NCBI GenBank assembly: GCA_043746815.1
Contig: JAYTQG010000001.1
Location: 1-58,670 of the forward strand
From: JAYTQG01 sp043746815
GTDB lineage: Bacteria > Actinomycetota > Thermoleophilia > Miltoncostaeales > Miltoncostaeaceae
Length of the DNA stretch: 58,670 nucleotides
Reading direction: 5' to 3'
Part shown: positions 17,182-26,401 of the stretch, piece after piece
How the letters are laid out: each line of letters opens with the position of its first letter
Numbering within the stretch: position 1 is the first letter of the stretch
Notes under the pieces: generated by a model
Told to the model about the DNA's origin: nothing
The model's input: the letters and a program-made list of their open reading frames with translations, nothing else
Databases searched by the model: none
Made by a program: the position numbers and the translations under genes

Positions 17182-18411
17182 ATGACAACCGAACTTCACA
17201 CCACCACTCGCCTGCCAACCGACGCCGAGCGCCGAGCGGCGGTCGCGGCAGCAATTGCCTGGGGGCCGCGTCTGATTCGCTACGCGGCGCGGTACTGCCG
17301 TTCCGTCCACGACGCCGAAGACGCCTACCAACGTGCCATGGAAATTGCGCTTGTTCGCGCACCCGTGGTCGATCGACGCCAACTCCTGGCGTGGCTTCAT
17401 ACGGTGGTACGGAACGAAGCACTGGACGTCTCAACCTCGCTGCGCAAGGAACGACCAGCCGATCCGGATGAGCTCGCCCTTGTGGCAGACGGCGCTCCTG
17501 GCGCGGATCAGGTCGCCGAGTGGCACGAGCGCCATCGTCAACTTCGCGACGCGCTGGGCACCCTCACCGAACCTGAGCGCGTCTGCGTTGCGCTGAAGGG
17601 CGCGGGGCTCTCCTATGCAGAGATCGCTGAGAAGACGGGTTTCACGCCACGCAAGGTGGAGCGGTCGTTGGTGGAGGGGCGCGACCGCCTTCGACGCTGG
17701 GAGACCAGTATGCGCGGTGGCGGTGAGTGTCAGCGCCTCGCGGACGTGATCTCATCGGTCGCGCATGGCGAGGCCAATGCCATGGAGCGTCGGCGCGCGG
17801 AACGGCATGTCGGCCACTGCGGTCCCTGCCGGGCGGAGTTCCGACGAATACGGGCACGCCAGATCATGCTCGTCGCGCTCGTGCCCGTAGGACTCATGGG
17901 ACAGACCGCGCTTGCCACGCAGCCGCCGGACCCGTCCTTGGCCACCACCGCGTTGGAACGACTTCACGCCGCAAGCAGTCTGCGGTTGGGAGGCCTCTGG
18001 CAAACGATACTGGAGGCCCCCGGGCCGCTGATCGCAAAGGCAGGAGCAACGTTGGCGGGGGCAGCGGTCATTTCAGCTGCCTTCGTCACCGGACCGAGCC
18101 AGCCGAACACTGGCGCGGTCCCTGTTTCGAGCGTCGTGTCAACCACTGCAGTTGTCGTTCGGCCCCAACCCATTCGTCAGGGAGAACTGCCGGGCGGCTC
18201 TCCGCCACATCGTGCGGAGGGTGCCGTACGTCCGACACGTCCGATTCCTGCATCGCGAACTCGGCACCGCGTCGCCACCGTTCAGGAGATACCGGCCGCG
18301 GAGGTGCGCCCTCGAAGCGCGAGTCATGGAGTGGCAGCCATCTCTGCTCCGGCCATCCAGACGATCGCAGCGCGAGCACACCGAACGCCAGCGTCGGAAT
18401 TCACACCGTGA
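17182..18411 (+). CDS. ECF-type sigma factor fused to anti-sigma-like zinc finger and membrane segments
   Basis: 409 residues. Residues ~15-95 form sigma region 2 (RLIRYAARYCRSVHDAEDAYQRA, then QLLAWLHTVVRNEALD). Residues ~115-175 form region 4 (LTEPERVCVALKGAGLSYAEIAEKTGF, helix-turn-helix, VERSLVEGRDRL). Directly after is RHVGHCGPC, an H-x3-C-x2-C zinc motif (H209, C213, C216) typical of ZAS anti-sigma factors. Two hydrophobic segments (about 229-247 and 281-300) and a Pro/Thr/Arg-rich tail follow. A sigma factor and its own zinc-finger regulator may thus be combined in a single membrane-tethered protein. ATG 17182 is preferred; GTG 17125 is upstream in frame. It precedes the glycosyltransferase run by 17 bp, so it may control it. 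Confidence 0.8.
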   Translation: MTTELHTTTRLPTDAERRAAVAAAIAWGPRLIRYAARYCRSVHDAEDAYQRAMEIALVRAPVVDRRQLLAWLHTVVRNEALDVSTSLRKERPADPDELALVADGAPGADQVAEWHERHRQLRDALGTLTEPERVCVALKGAGLSYAEIAEKTGFTPRKVERSLVEGRDRLRRWETSMRGGGECQRLADVISSVAHGEANAMERRRAERHVGHCGPCRAEFRRIRARQIMLVALVPVGLMGQTALATQPPDPSLATTALERLHAASSLRLGGLWQTILEAPGPLIAKAGATLAGAAVISAAFVTGPSQPNTGAVPVSSVVSTTAVVVRPQPIRQGELPGGSPPHRAEGAVRPTRPIPASRTRHRVATVQEIPAAEVRPRSASHGVAAISAPAIQTIAARAHRTPASEFTP

Positions 18412-18428
18412 CGTAGGCTCCGCGCGGT

Positions 18429-19523
18429 ATGCGACCGAATGTCCTCATCGATGCGACTCCCCTGACAAGTGCACATGGCGCGCGCGGAATTGGCGCGTAC
18501 CTGCGAGGACTTCTTGCCGGGTTCGCCAGCCTTCCCAGCGAGGACCGCCCAGAGCTCCTGGTCAGCCGCGCAGATCGTCGGCACCCCGGCTTTCAGGTGC
18601 AGGCGTTTCAGGAGCCTCCCTGGCCCGGCGACCGCGTGTCAAATCCGCTGCTCCGGCGTGTGACAGCGCGGCGCGCGGCGAGGTTTCCCGGCGTCTTCCA
18701 CGCAACGCAGCCGCATGCGATGCCGCGCGTGTCTCGCCTCATCGTGACGTGCTTCGACCTCATCCCTCTGCGGATGCCCGACGACTACCTGGCGGGTGCT
18801 CGGCGTCGACATGAGCGCAAGACGATGGCCGATCTCGTGGAGGGACTCCAGCGCGCGGAGTTCGTCATCGTTCCCTCGTTGGAGACCGCGGATGACGTCA
18901 GCCTTCTGGCGGGGGTTCGACCGTCCAGGGTGCGGGTGGTGCCAGGCGCCGTCCCGCCCTCGGCAGCCCCGACTGGCCCCGTCCCGGATCGCCCGTATGT
19001 CCTTTTTGGCGGTGGTGTTGAGCCCCATAAGAACGCGGGGCTCGTCATCGAGGCATTGGCTCGAACCCCCCGTGATCTCGGCCTGGTCCTCACGGGGCCT
19101 TGGTCACCCGGCCGTGGAGACCTGTTGCAGCGCCACGCGGCGGCGCTCGGCGTTGCCGACCGCGTGGAGTTCGCTGGCTACGTTCCGGCAGGACGCCTGG
19201 CGGCGCTACGCCAAGGCGCCCGGGCGGTGCTGATCCCCTCGAAAATCGAGGGTTTTGGCCTTCCCATGCTGGAGGCGATGGCCGATGGAGTACCCGTTCT
19301 TGCCGCCGACGTACCGGCGCTGCGTGAGGTCGGCGGGAGCGCAGCGGAGTATCTGTCCCCCGACGACCCACAACCGTGGGCGGCGTGGATGGCCAGCCTC
19401 ACCGAGCTGGGAGTGGAGCGCGACACCATGGGCTCCGCAGGCCGTGCACGAGCTGCTGAGTTTTCGTGGACTCAGACCGCCCGCATGACGCGCGACGTCT
19501 ACCGCGAGGCGGCTGGCGGTTGA
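18429..19523 (+). CDS. GT4 glycosyltransferase
   Basis: 364-residue GT-B enzyme of glycosyltransferase family 4. The N-terminus has IDATPLTSAHGARGIGAYLRG, typical of mannosyl/glucosyl transferases of this subgroup. The C-terminal donor domain shows FGGGVEPHKN and the EGFGLPMLEAMADGVPVLAADVPALREVGG block, which contains the conserved E-x7-E. It is the first of five genes joined by stop/start overlaps (18429-23611), so this is the head of a translationally coupled glycosyltransferase operon. Donor and acceptor sugars are unknown. Confidence 0.88.
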   Translation: MRPNVLIDATPLTSAHGARGIGAYLRGLLAGFASLPSEDRPELLVSRADRRHPGFQVQAFQEPPWPGDRVSNPLLRRVTARRAARFPGVFHATQPHAMPRVSRLIVTCFDLIPLRMPDDYLAGARRRHERKTMADLVEGLQRAEFVIVPSLETADDVSLLAGVRPSRVRVVPGAVPPSAAPTGPVPDRPYVLFGGGVEPHKNAGLVIEALARTPRDLGLVLTGPWSPGRGDLLQRHAAALGVADRVEFAGYVPAGRLAALRQGARAVLIPSKIEGFGLPMLEAMADGVPVLAADVPALREVGGSAAEYLSPDDPQPWAAWMASLTELGVERDTMGSAGRARAAEFSWTQTARMTRDVYREAAGG

Positions 19524-20584
19524 CGCGGGACCCTCGGCCGCTGGTGCTCATCGACGTCCGCCCGGCGCGCCGACGACCCGTGTCCGGAACCGCGACATTC
19601 GTTCGCGAACTTCGCGGCGCAATCGAAGAAGTCGCGCCGACCGACATCCGTTTGCGTTGGCTCTCGGGGCCCCCCGGGGTACCCAGACGCGGCCGCCTGA
19701 CGAGCGCCGCAAACGCTGCGCTGGATCTGGGATGGACGCACGTCGCTCTCCCGGTCCTTGCTCTTGCCCTCCGGGCACGACTGATCCATGGGACATTTCA
19801 TTGGACACCGTGGTTCAGCCCTGTGCCGACCAGTGTGGTCATTCACGACCTGATGTGGGAGCACTTTCCCGACGAGACCGATGCACGCTTTCGTCGCTTC
19901 GCCACCCGCTTCACTCGCCGGTCCGCGAAGCACGCGCGGTTGATCGTGGTGCCGTCGCAGGCGACGGGTACCGACCTCACCGAGCGCTACGGAACCCATC
20001 CGGACCGCATCCGAGTGATCCCTGAAGGCGTCCGGCCCGCGAGCGTCGTGTCCAACGAGCGCGAACCACTCATCCTGGCCGTCGGGATCGACGAGCCCCG
20101 CAAACGCATCGCCGCATTGGTCGCGGCCCACGGGAGGTACTGGAGCCGAGCGGCCAGCGATCCGGCTCGATGTCGGCTCGCGCTGGTCGGGGCGATGTCG
20201 ACGGGCGAGACCTTTCAGGGTGATGGCGTGGACGTACTCGGCAGGGTCAGCGACGACCGCCTCGCAGACCTCTACCAGCGGGCAACGCTGTTGGTCTACC
20301 CGTCGGCGTTGGAGGGATTCGGCTTGCCGATCCTTGAGGCGATGGCCCGCGGTTGTCCTGTGCTGTGTGCGCGCAACTCGGCGTTGATCGAAGTTGGCGC
20401 TGAGGTGGCGCTCTACATTGATGATCTCGCCGTCGAGCCCTTCGCTGAGCGCCTGGACGCAGTACTCGGGGATCGTGACGCGCTGGCAAAACGAGGGGAG
20501 GAGGGCCGGACCCACGCCGCGACGTTCCCGTGGCGTGAAACTGCGCTCAAGACCCTCGACGCGTTTCGTGAGTTGGTGCGGTGA
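19520..20584 (+). CDS. GT4 glycosyltransferase
   Basis: About 354 residues from TTG 19520. That TTG overlaps the previous stop (TTGA) and is preceded by a purine-rich GAGGCGG stretch. A longer frame to ATG 19466 would overlap the upstream gene by 58 bp and adds no conserved sequence. The protein opens LVLIDVRPARRRPVSGTATFVREL and has the C-terminal donor block EGFGLPILEAMARGCPVLCARNSALIEVG with the E-x7-E pair. Its closest relatives in the window are its two neighbours. Likely adds one sugar of the repeat unit. Confidence 0.86.
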   Translation: MTRDPRPLVLIDVRPARRRPVSGTATFVRELRGAIEEVAPTDIRLRWLSGPPGVPRRGRLTSAANAALDLGWTHVALPVLALALRARLIHGTFHWTPWFSPVPTSVVIHDLMWEHFPDETDARFRRFATRFTRRSAKHARLIVVPSQATGTDLTERYGTHPDRIRVIPEGVRPASVVSNEREPLILAVGIDEPRKRIAALVAAHGRYWSRAASDPARCRLALVGAMSTGETFQGDGVDVLGRVSDDRLADLYQRATLLVYPSALEGFGLPILEAMARGCPVLCARNSALIEVGAEVALYIDDLAVEPFAERLDAVLGDRDALAKRGEEGRTHAATFPWRETALKTLDAFRELVR

Positions 20585-21636
20585 TGCGGGTCGCGATCGA
20601 CTGTCACATGGTCGGTCAGCCCGGAGCCGGCGACGCCGGAAATGGCCGGTACGCCTCCTGTCTGGCGGCTGCCATGGCGAGCACCTCCGCCCCAAGTGAC
20701 ACGGTGAGCGTCCTTCTTGCACACAGCGCGGGTCGGGGCCAGCTCGACGGGTTGGACGTGCGCTGGCTGCCCACTAGCAATGCCCGTCGCCTCGCATGGG
20801 CCGCCCCGCGAGCGCTGAACGGCATCGACGCCGGCGTCTTTCACTACATCGTCCCGCCACTCGCCCGGTGCGCCTTGGCTGTTGTGGTTCACGACGCGAG
20901 CTTTCGGATGTTTCCTGACTGGTTCGATCGACGCACGAACGCTCTCCTGAACGCGCTGGTGCCCTTGGCGATTCGTCGGGCGCGCCGGGTCGTGACGGCG
21001 TCCGAAACCGCGAAAGCAGACCTCGTCACCGCCCTTGGCATTCGCGCAGAACAGATCACCGTCGTCCCCGCGATCCCGAGCCGCGCATTCGGCCCCCGGC
21101 CTGGGGCCGAAGAACGTGTCGCGGCCCGTTTTGGCCTGTCGCGCTACTGCCTCGCGGTTGGCGATATCCACCCGCGCAAGAACCTCCCTGCCGCTGCGGC
21201 GGCGGTGCATGCTGTTGGGGGCATCGAGTTTGCCGTCGCGGGAATGGCGGGGCACAACGGCGCAGCGATTCTGAAGGGCCTGGGTGCCCGGACACTCGGG
21301 CGTGTGACCGACGACGACCTCGCAGACCTCTACGCTGCCGCCGCCGTGACCGTCTACCCGTCGTTGTACGAAGGCTTCGGGCTGCCCGTGATCGAGGCGA
21401 TGGCATGTGGCTCGCCGGTGGTTGCATCGAATCGGGGAGCCATCCCAGAGGTTGCGGGCGACGCGGCAATTCTGGTGGAACCAACGCAACTTGCCCTCGC
21501 CGACGGCATCCGCGCAGCGCTCGAACCGTCGACTGGCGACCGCCTTCGCGCTGCCGGACCCCTTCGCGCGGCGCGGTTTTCGAGTGAAGCGATGGGCCAA
21601 GCCGGCTGGGCACTTGCCCGGGCGATCGTACGGTGA
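20584..21636 (+). CDS. GT4 glycosyltransferase
   Basis: About 350 residues. ATG 20584 shares a base with the upstream TGA (a GTG at 20581 could also serve). It has MRVAIDCHMVGQPGAGDAGNGRYAS at the N-terminus (split here in the reading: VAIDCHM, then GNGRY), GDIHPRKNL in the donor domain and YEGFGLPVIEAMACGSPVVASNRGAIPEVAG. All GT4 landmarks are present and nothing is truncated. It is the third gene of the coupled set. The three neighbours are diverged, so this is an old duplication or an assembled set rather than a recent amplification. Confidence 0.87.
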   Translation: MRVAIDCHMVGQPGAGDAGNGRYASCLAAAMASTSAPSDTVSVLLAHSAGRGQLDGLDVRWLPTSNARRLAWAAPRALNGIDAGVFHYIVPPLARCALAVVVHDASFRMFPDWFDRRTNALLNALVPLAIRRARRVVTASETAKADLVTALGIRAEQITVVPAIPSRAFGPRPGAEERVAARFGLSRYCLAVGDIHPRKNLPAAAAAVHAVGGIEFAVAGMAGHNGAAILKGLGARTLGRVTDDDLADLYAAAAVTVYPSLYEGFGLPVIEAMACGSPVVASNRGAIPEVAGDAAILVEPTQLALADGIRAALEPSTGDRLRAAGPLRAARFSSEAMGQAGWALARAIVR

Positions 21637-22730
21637 GAATTGCCCTTGTCGGCACTCGCGGAATCCCCGCGGGGTACAGCGGCTTCGAGACCGCCGTCGA
21701 GAACCTCGCGCGCGAGTTCAGTGACCTTGGCCATGAGGTGGTGGTCTATTGCCGCCCCCACATGGTGGAACGCAAGGCACACCACGCCGGAGCCCGTCTG
21801 GTCCACTTGCCGACGGTCGCGAACAAATACCTCGACACCATCGTCCACACTGCGTTGTCAACCGTTCACCTGGCCGTTCGTGAGCGACCTGATGTAGCGA
21901 TCTACTTCATTTCGGGCAACGCGCCCATGGTTCCGTTCGCTCGGCTTGCCGGTATTCCGTCGATCCTCCAAATTGACGGCCTCGACTCCGAGCGTGCGAA
22001 GTGGCCGGGGCCCGCGAAGGCTTACATTCGCTTCGCTGAGCGCATCTCACCCCATGCTGCGACCATCTGCATCACCGACTCCGAATCGGTCGCGGACCAC
22101 TACGCAGCCCGGTTTGGACGCCACATCGGCGTCGTTGCATACGGCGCGTCACTGCCTGACCCCGGGACGCGCGAGACGGTCAGGAAGCTGGGACTGGAGG
22201 AGGGGCGCTTCATTCTATTCGTGGGGCGTCTGGTTCCCGAAAACAACGCCCACCTCTTGGTCGAGGCGCACATGCAGTTGGACACCGACTGGCCACTCGT
22301 CGTCGTCGGCGACGCGCCGTACAGCGAGTCCTACATCACGAGCCTGAAGGCCGGGGCAGGGCCGAACGTTCACTTTCCGGGCTACGTATTTGGAGCTGGC
22401 TACGCCGAGCTTGTCCACGCCTGCGGCGTAGTGGTCGTCCCGACCGAGGTGGGTGGCACCCACCCGGTCATCATCGAGGGCATGGCGGCCGGTGCCTGTC
22501 TCCTGGTGGCCGATCACCAACCGAACTTGGAGTGCGTCGGAGATACCGCGGCCAGCTTTCCGCTCGCGGAGGGTGCCGGTGGGATGGTTGGACCGCTGCG
22601 CGATCTGATCAGAGACCCCGAGCGCCGCGCGGACCTTGGGCGGCGGGCAGCGGTCCGGGCCGGGGACCGCTATGCGTGGACCCGCTCAGCCGAGGAGTAC
22701 CTCGCGATCTGCGAACGTATCCGCCGATGA
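21633..22730 (+). CDS. GT4 glycosyltransferase with DUF1972-type N-terminus
   Basis: 365 residues, GTG start overlapping the previous stop (GTGA). The opening RIALVGTRGIPAGYSGFETAVENLA is the DUF1972 signature found in rhamnosyl- and related transferases (ALVGTRGIPA-x-Y-x-GFET). The donor domain is typical in its first part (ILFVGRLVPENNAHLLVEA). The usual EGFGLP-x-LEA block is replaced by VPTEVGGTHPVIIEGMAAG: the acidic residues of E-x7-E shift but an E remains (HPVIIEGMA). Probably still an active transferase of a divergent branch. It is the fourth gene of the coupled set. Confidence 0.85.
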   Translation: MRIALVGTRGIPAGYSGFETAVENLAREFSDLGHEVVVYCRPHMVERKAHHAGARLVHLPTVANKYLDTIVHTALSTVHLAVRERPDVAIYFISGNAPMVPFARLAGIPSILQIDGLDSERAKWPGPAKAYIRFAERISPHAATICITDSESVADHYAARFGRHIGVVAYGASLPDPGTRETVRKLGLEEGRFILFVGRLVPENNAHLLVEAHMQLDTDWPLVVVGDAPYSESYITSLKAGAGPNVHFPGYVFGAGYAELVHACGVVVVPTEVGGTHPVIIEGMAAGACLLVADHQPNLECVGDTAASFPLAEGAGGMVGPLRDLIRDPERRADLGRRAAVRAGDRYAWTRSAEEYLAICERIRR

Positions 22731-23611
22731 ACACACCGAACCCTGAAGTCTCGATCATCATCGTCAGCTATCGCTGCCGAGACCTCCTCCTCGAGTGTCT
22801 CGAGAGCCTCGAACTCCAGCGCGCCGAAGTATCCTTCGACGTAGTTGTGGTGGATAACGCATCGGGCGACGACACCCTGTCGGCCGCCGCGGCCGCCTAC
22901 CCCTGGATCGACGCCGACGCGAGCGCTGAGAACCTCGGCTTCGCGCGCGCCAATAACCGCGCATTGGAACGAGCAACTGGACGGGCGATCCTGTTCCTGA
23001 ACCCCGACACCGTGCTTCCGACCGGGTCGCTGCGGGCATGCCTCGACGAGCTCTGGGCCGGGCCGGAGGTGGGTGTCCTGACACCAAAACTGGTGGACCG
23101 CGAGGGGCGCCTCGACCGACGCAGCAAGCGCGGATTCCCGACGATCTGGTCGTCTTTTTGCTACTTCACCGGCCTCGATCAGCGGTTTACCGGACGCCGT
23201 TCAACGCGCTACACGATGGGCTGGCTGGGGGAGGACGAGATTGGCGACGTCGAGAGTGTCAGCGGCGCCTTCATGTTGATGCCAACGCGCGTTCTCGACG
23301 AGATCGGTGGTTTTGACACCGATTTTTTCATGTACGCCGAGGACATCGACCTGTGCCTTCGCGCAATCGCTGCCGGGTACAAGGTTCGCTACTGGCCGAA
23401 GGTGACCGTTGTCCACGTCGGGGCGGGATCAAACGTGGATGGAATGCGTCCGGCCGCAGCCGACGAGGCCTACTTCCGAACGATGGCCCCCTTCATCCGC
23501 AAACACCGCCCAGGCATTCGCGGTCGCGTCACCGCAGCGGCGGTCGGCGTGGCTGCTGAAGGTATGTACGCAGCGTCGCGCCTGCGGAGAGATCGCGGCG
23601 GATCGGGCTAG
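22727..23611 (+). CDS. GT2 glycosyltransferase, rhamnosyltransferase-like
   Basis: 294 residues from ATG 22727, which overlaps the previous stop (ATGA). GT-A fold: VSIIIVSYRCRDLL, VVVDNASGDDT, then NLGFARANNRAL and FLNPDTVLP (the DXD-like PD motif), and late SGAFMLMPTRVLDEIGGFDTDFFMYAEDIDLC, where ED is the catalytic-base region. This combination is typical of WbbL-like rhamnosyltransferases that decorate lipid-linked glycans. A longer open frame upstream (to 22532) lies inside the previous gene and was rejected. It is the last of the five coupled genes; an inverted repeat lies ~130 bp downstream. Confidence 0.87.
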   Translation: MNTPNPEVSIIIVSYRCRDLLLECLESLELQRAEVSFDVVVVDNASGDDTLSAAAAAYPWIDADASAENLGFARANNRALERATGRAILFLNPDTVLPTGSLRACLDELWAGPEVGVLTPKLVDREGRLDRRSKRGFPTIWSSFCYFTGLDQRFTGRRSTRYTMGWLGEDEIGDVESVSGAFMLMPTRVLDEIGGFDTDFFMYAEDIDLCLRAIAAGYKVRYWPKVTVVHVGAGSNVDGMRPAAADEAYFRTMAPFIRKHRPGIRGRVTAAAVGVAAEGMYAASRLRRDRGGSG

Positions 23612-23885
23612 TCGAGTGGGTCGGTGTCCAAGCGTTGATCAACGTGTCGCTGCAATTCTCGAACGCCGTGGTTTCTGACAGACGGCGTCTGCGGAAATCG
23701 ACGGGACGGGTCACCGTTTGGGTGAGGATTGGTTTGTGCCTCGGCGCGACAGCCATCCCTCCCGCCTCCGACGCGCCGAGAACGGAAGGGGCCCTGATGT
23801 CTTGATGGATGGTTGGTCGACCACTCCTCAATGGTCCATGCTTTCCACTCGAGCTACTCGCCGATGAAAACGGGGTCCGATAAGC
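23612..23885. other. Convergent intergenic region, no gene seen
   Basis: 274 bp between the converging GT2 and flippase genes. I see no convincing coding frame. It holds a small interrupted palindrome, CAGACGGCGTCTG at 23679-23691, and the longer inverted repeat listed separately (23740-23780). It is the natural place for transcription of both strands to end. Confidence 0.5.
23740..23780. terminator. 9-bp inverted repeat, possible bidirectional terminator
   Basis: CTCGGCGCG at 23740-23748 and its exact complement CGCGCCGAG at 23772-23780 are separated by 23 bases between two convergent genes. The stem is G/C-rich, but neither side has a T-run, so it is not a canonical rho-independent terminator. 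The convergent setting is what suggests a stop or processing element. Confidence 0.35.
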
Positions 23886-25202
23886 TCATCGGCTGCCTCG
23901 GCGCGTACGCAGGAGGTTGAGTGTCGACGCAACCATTCCGTCGTCGTCGCGACCATGAATGAGCTCATGGGCGACGAGGCTCGCGACACCACTCGCAGCA
24001 TCAACCGCGATGATTGCCCCGGGGCCTGCGTGAATGATCGAAAGCGTCCCGACATGAAGCACCGCAATCAGTCCCACCGCCCAGACAAAACGATCCGCCG
24101 AGCGGGCAACGTGGTGGTTCAGCAGGATTGTGAGGGCACACAGGGGTGCGGTCGCCGCGACAAAACCGGGCAGGAGATGCGCGGCTGGGGCGTACTTGGC
24201 GTCGAGGATCCGAACAATCACGTCGGAGAGGGGGATACAAAGAAGCGCCGCGAGCAGCGTGCCGCTAATCGCCAGGCCTGCACCCACCGCAAGCAGGGGA
24301 CCGGTTGGGCGGCCTGCGGCGTGACGTGCCGCGACACGGGGCAACAGCAAGAGCGATAGCGCCTGGGGGACGATAAGGACGGCCTTGGCGAGAACAGCGA
24401 CCCCGGCGAACTGTCCAGCAGCCGCTTTTGAGAGGGACAACTCGGCCGCGATGACATCGGCATTTGTCAGGGTCGCGACACCGACCAGGCCTGCGAAAAG
24501 CGGCGGAAGCGCTCTCACGAAGCGCCTCCAGAGTACCGGGTCGACGGTGGCGGTCCACGTCCCGATGAGGTCGCGACGCGTGAGGAAGGCTCCAATCGTG
24601 GCTGCCAGAAACATCGACACTGCACTGCCGACAAGCCCTGCGTAGAGGGCCGGAAGGAACGATGCAAGAACCAGGAAGGCCAACGGACGTGGGGCGCCCA
24701 TCGTCCCGAACGAACTCGCGAATCCGAGCATTCGATCTGAGCCCTGCAGACGGCCGAGAGACAACACCAGGGGAACCATTGGGACGACGACCAAAATCGA
24801 CGTGGCGAGCGGAGCAATTGGCAGGTGGTCCACGACATGGCCGATGACCCAGAGACCCAGGGCGACGACCGCAGCGAGGGACAGCGAAAACCCGACTGCG
24901 CGTCGCCATGCCCTCCCATAGACGGCGGCGATACCGCGTGGGTTGGCGAGACGGGCGAGTGCCATCTGAAAGGCCCCGCAGGGAACAAACGCGACGATTG
25001 TGGCTGCCAAGAGCGCCTGCAGGAGTCCGAAATCCCCGGTGCTCAGCCGATGGTTCGCCAACACGAAGAAGGCAAAGTTTCCGAGGTTCCAAACGATGAG
25101 CGCCGCGGTGACGGCTCCGCCTCCGATGAGCCAACGACGGGCATTCACCGCCAGGCGACACCCGTGTGCGCGGCCGGACCCAGGAAACCTGCTGGTATAC
25201 AT
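23886..25202 (-). CDS. Wzx-like polysaccharide flippase (MOP superfamily)
   Basis: 438 residues with about twelve hydrophobic segments and few charged loops, as in oligosaccharide flippases that move lipid-linked units across the membrane. Recognisable parts are the first helix (NLGNFAFFVLANHRLSTGDFG), LFAGLVGVATLTNADVIAAELSLS (the repeat-two opening of Wzx-like proteins with an intramembrane acidic residue) and SLLLLPRVAARHA. The ATG at 25202 is used; GTG 25148 (NARRWLIGGG) is a plausible alternative and sits right before the first helix. It is divergent from the next glycosyltransferase with only about 50 bp between them. The substrate is presumably a repeat unit built by neighbouring transferases. 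Confidence 0.82.
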   Translation of the reverse strand: MYTSRFPGSGRAHGCRLAVNARRWLIGGGAVTAALIVWNLGNFAFFVLANHRLSTGDFGLLQALLAATIVAFVPCGAFQMALARLANPRGIAAVYGRAWRRAVGFSLSLAAVVALGLWVIGHVVDHLPIAPLATSILVVVPMVPLVLSLGRLQGSDRMLGFASSFGTMGAPRPLAFLVLASFLPALYAGLVGSAVSMFLAATIGAFLTRRDLIGTWTATVDPVLWRRFVRALPPLFAGLVGVATLTNADVIAAELSLSKAAAGQFAGVAVLAKAVLIVPQALSLLLLPRVAARHAAGRPTGPLLAVGAGLAISGTLLAALLCIPLSDVIVRILDAKYAPAAHLLPGFVAATAPLCALTILLNHHVARSADRFVWAVGLIAVLHVGTLSIIHAGPGAIIAVDAASGVASLVAHELIHGRDDDGMVASTLNLLRTRRGSR

Positions 25203-25255
25203 CCCCCCATGCGCAGAAGGCTTGCAGATGCGGCGGAAGCCGGGAGGCTACCGGC

Positions 25256-26401
25256 GTGAGGATCGCCGTCGCCGTCTGCAACTACGCTCCGTATCGCAGT
25301 GGAATCAGTAACGTGGCCGAGCGTCATAACACACAGCTGCGGGAACTCGGCCACGAAGTAGAAGTCTTCTGCCCAGCCCACGAGCAACCACCGGGCGAAG
25401 ATACCGTCGATGGCGTCCCCGTCCACCGGATGCGCCCACTTGTACGTCACGGAAACTCGGCGCTTGTGCCCGCACTCGCGTCGAACCTCCGGCACTTTGA
25501 TGCGCTTTATCTGCACTACCCGTTCTATGGGGGAGCAGAGCTGGCCGCGGCCGCGGCCAAATTGGCGCGGATTCCGTACGTGGTCTTCTTTCATATGGAC
25601 GTCATCTGGGACGGCCTGCGAGGACGGATTCTTTGGGCGTACGAGCGTTCTGTCGCGCCACTGATCTTGAAGGGTGCGGCACAAGTACTCGTGAGTTCGT
25701 TTGACTACGCCGAGAACTCGTCAATCGGGCGCTACCGTCTGCCAAACCTGAAAGAGCGTCCGTACGCCCTCGACCACGACCGGTACCGGGTTGCGTCCGT
25801 TGCACCGAGCGCGATCCACGCCCTTGGACTGGATCCAACTCGCAAGACAATCCTCTTCGTCGGCGCTATGGACGGTGGTCACGCCTTTAAGGGTGTCCCT
25901 GAGCTGATTCGCGCATTCGCCCAGTCAAAACTGGCTGGCCGGGCGCAGCTCGCGCTCGTTGGGGACGGGGACCTACGACCGGGGTACGAGCGACAGGTAG
26001 CCGATTTTTCCCTTGACGAATCGGTCCACTTTCTCGGGAGAATTTCCGAGGATGATCTCGTGACGGCCTACCAGTCAGCGCGTGTGACCGTTCTCCCTTC
26101 AACGACGGGGGAAGAGGCCTTCGGCGTCGTTCTCGCCGAGGCAATGGCCTGCGGCAGCCCCGTTATTGCTTCCGATTTGCCGGGAGTCCGCGCCAATTTC
26201 AGTCACGGACGTGAGGGGTACCTCGTCCCTCCGGGAGATGTGGTCGCGCTGGCAGCTGCCATTCAGATTGTTGTCGACGACGACGACCAGCACGCGCGCA
26301 TGCGGGAGGCGGGAATCGAGCGAGCCCGGAGCCGCTTCTCACAGAGCGAGGAGCGCCGCATGCTGGGCGAGATCTTTGCGTCGCTACGAGGGCTTTCGTA
26401 G
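25256..26401 (+). CDS. GT4 glycosyltransferase
   Basis: 381 residues from GTG 25256, chosen because GGGAGG (25242-25247) sits 8 bases upstream and because the frame 5' of it overlaps the divergent flippase. The acceptor domain begins VRIAVAVCNYAPYRSGISNVAE, with LYLHYPFYGGAE further on. The donor domain has ILFVGAMDGGHAFKGVPELI and STTGEEAFGVVLAEAMACGSPVIASDLPGVR, the GT4 E-x7-E block in the EAFG form. Its end overlaps the convergent methyltransferase end by 18 bp. Confidence 0.88.
   Translation: MRIAVAVCNYAPYRSGISNVAERHNTQLRELGHEVEVFCPAHEQPPGEDTVDGVPVHRMRPLVRHGNSALVPALASNLRHFDALYLHYPFYGGAELAAAAAKLARIPYVVFFHMDVIWDGLRGRILWAYERSVAPLILKGAAQVLVSSFDYAENSSIGRYRLPNLKERPYALDHDRYRVASVAPSAIHALGLDPTRKTILFVGAMDGGHAFKGVPELIRAFAQSKLAGRAQLALVGDGDLRPGYERQVADFSLDESVHFLGRISEDDLVTAYQSARVTVLPSTTGEEAFGVVLAEAMACGSPVIASDLPGVRANFSHGREGYLVPPGDVVALAAAIQIVVDDDDQHARMREAGIERARSRFSQSEERRMLGEIFASLRGLS

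Noticed and set aside
19499..21600. Two ~400-codon minus-strand frames (19499-20722, 20413-21600)
   Set aside because: They overlap intact glycosyltransferase genes throughout, are arginine-rich and have no recognisable domain. Shadows of third-position GC.
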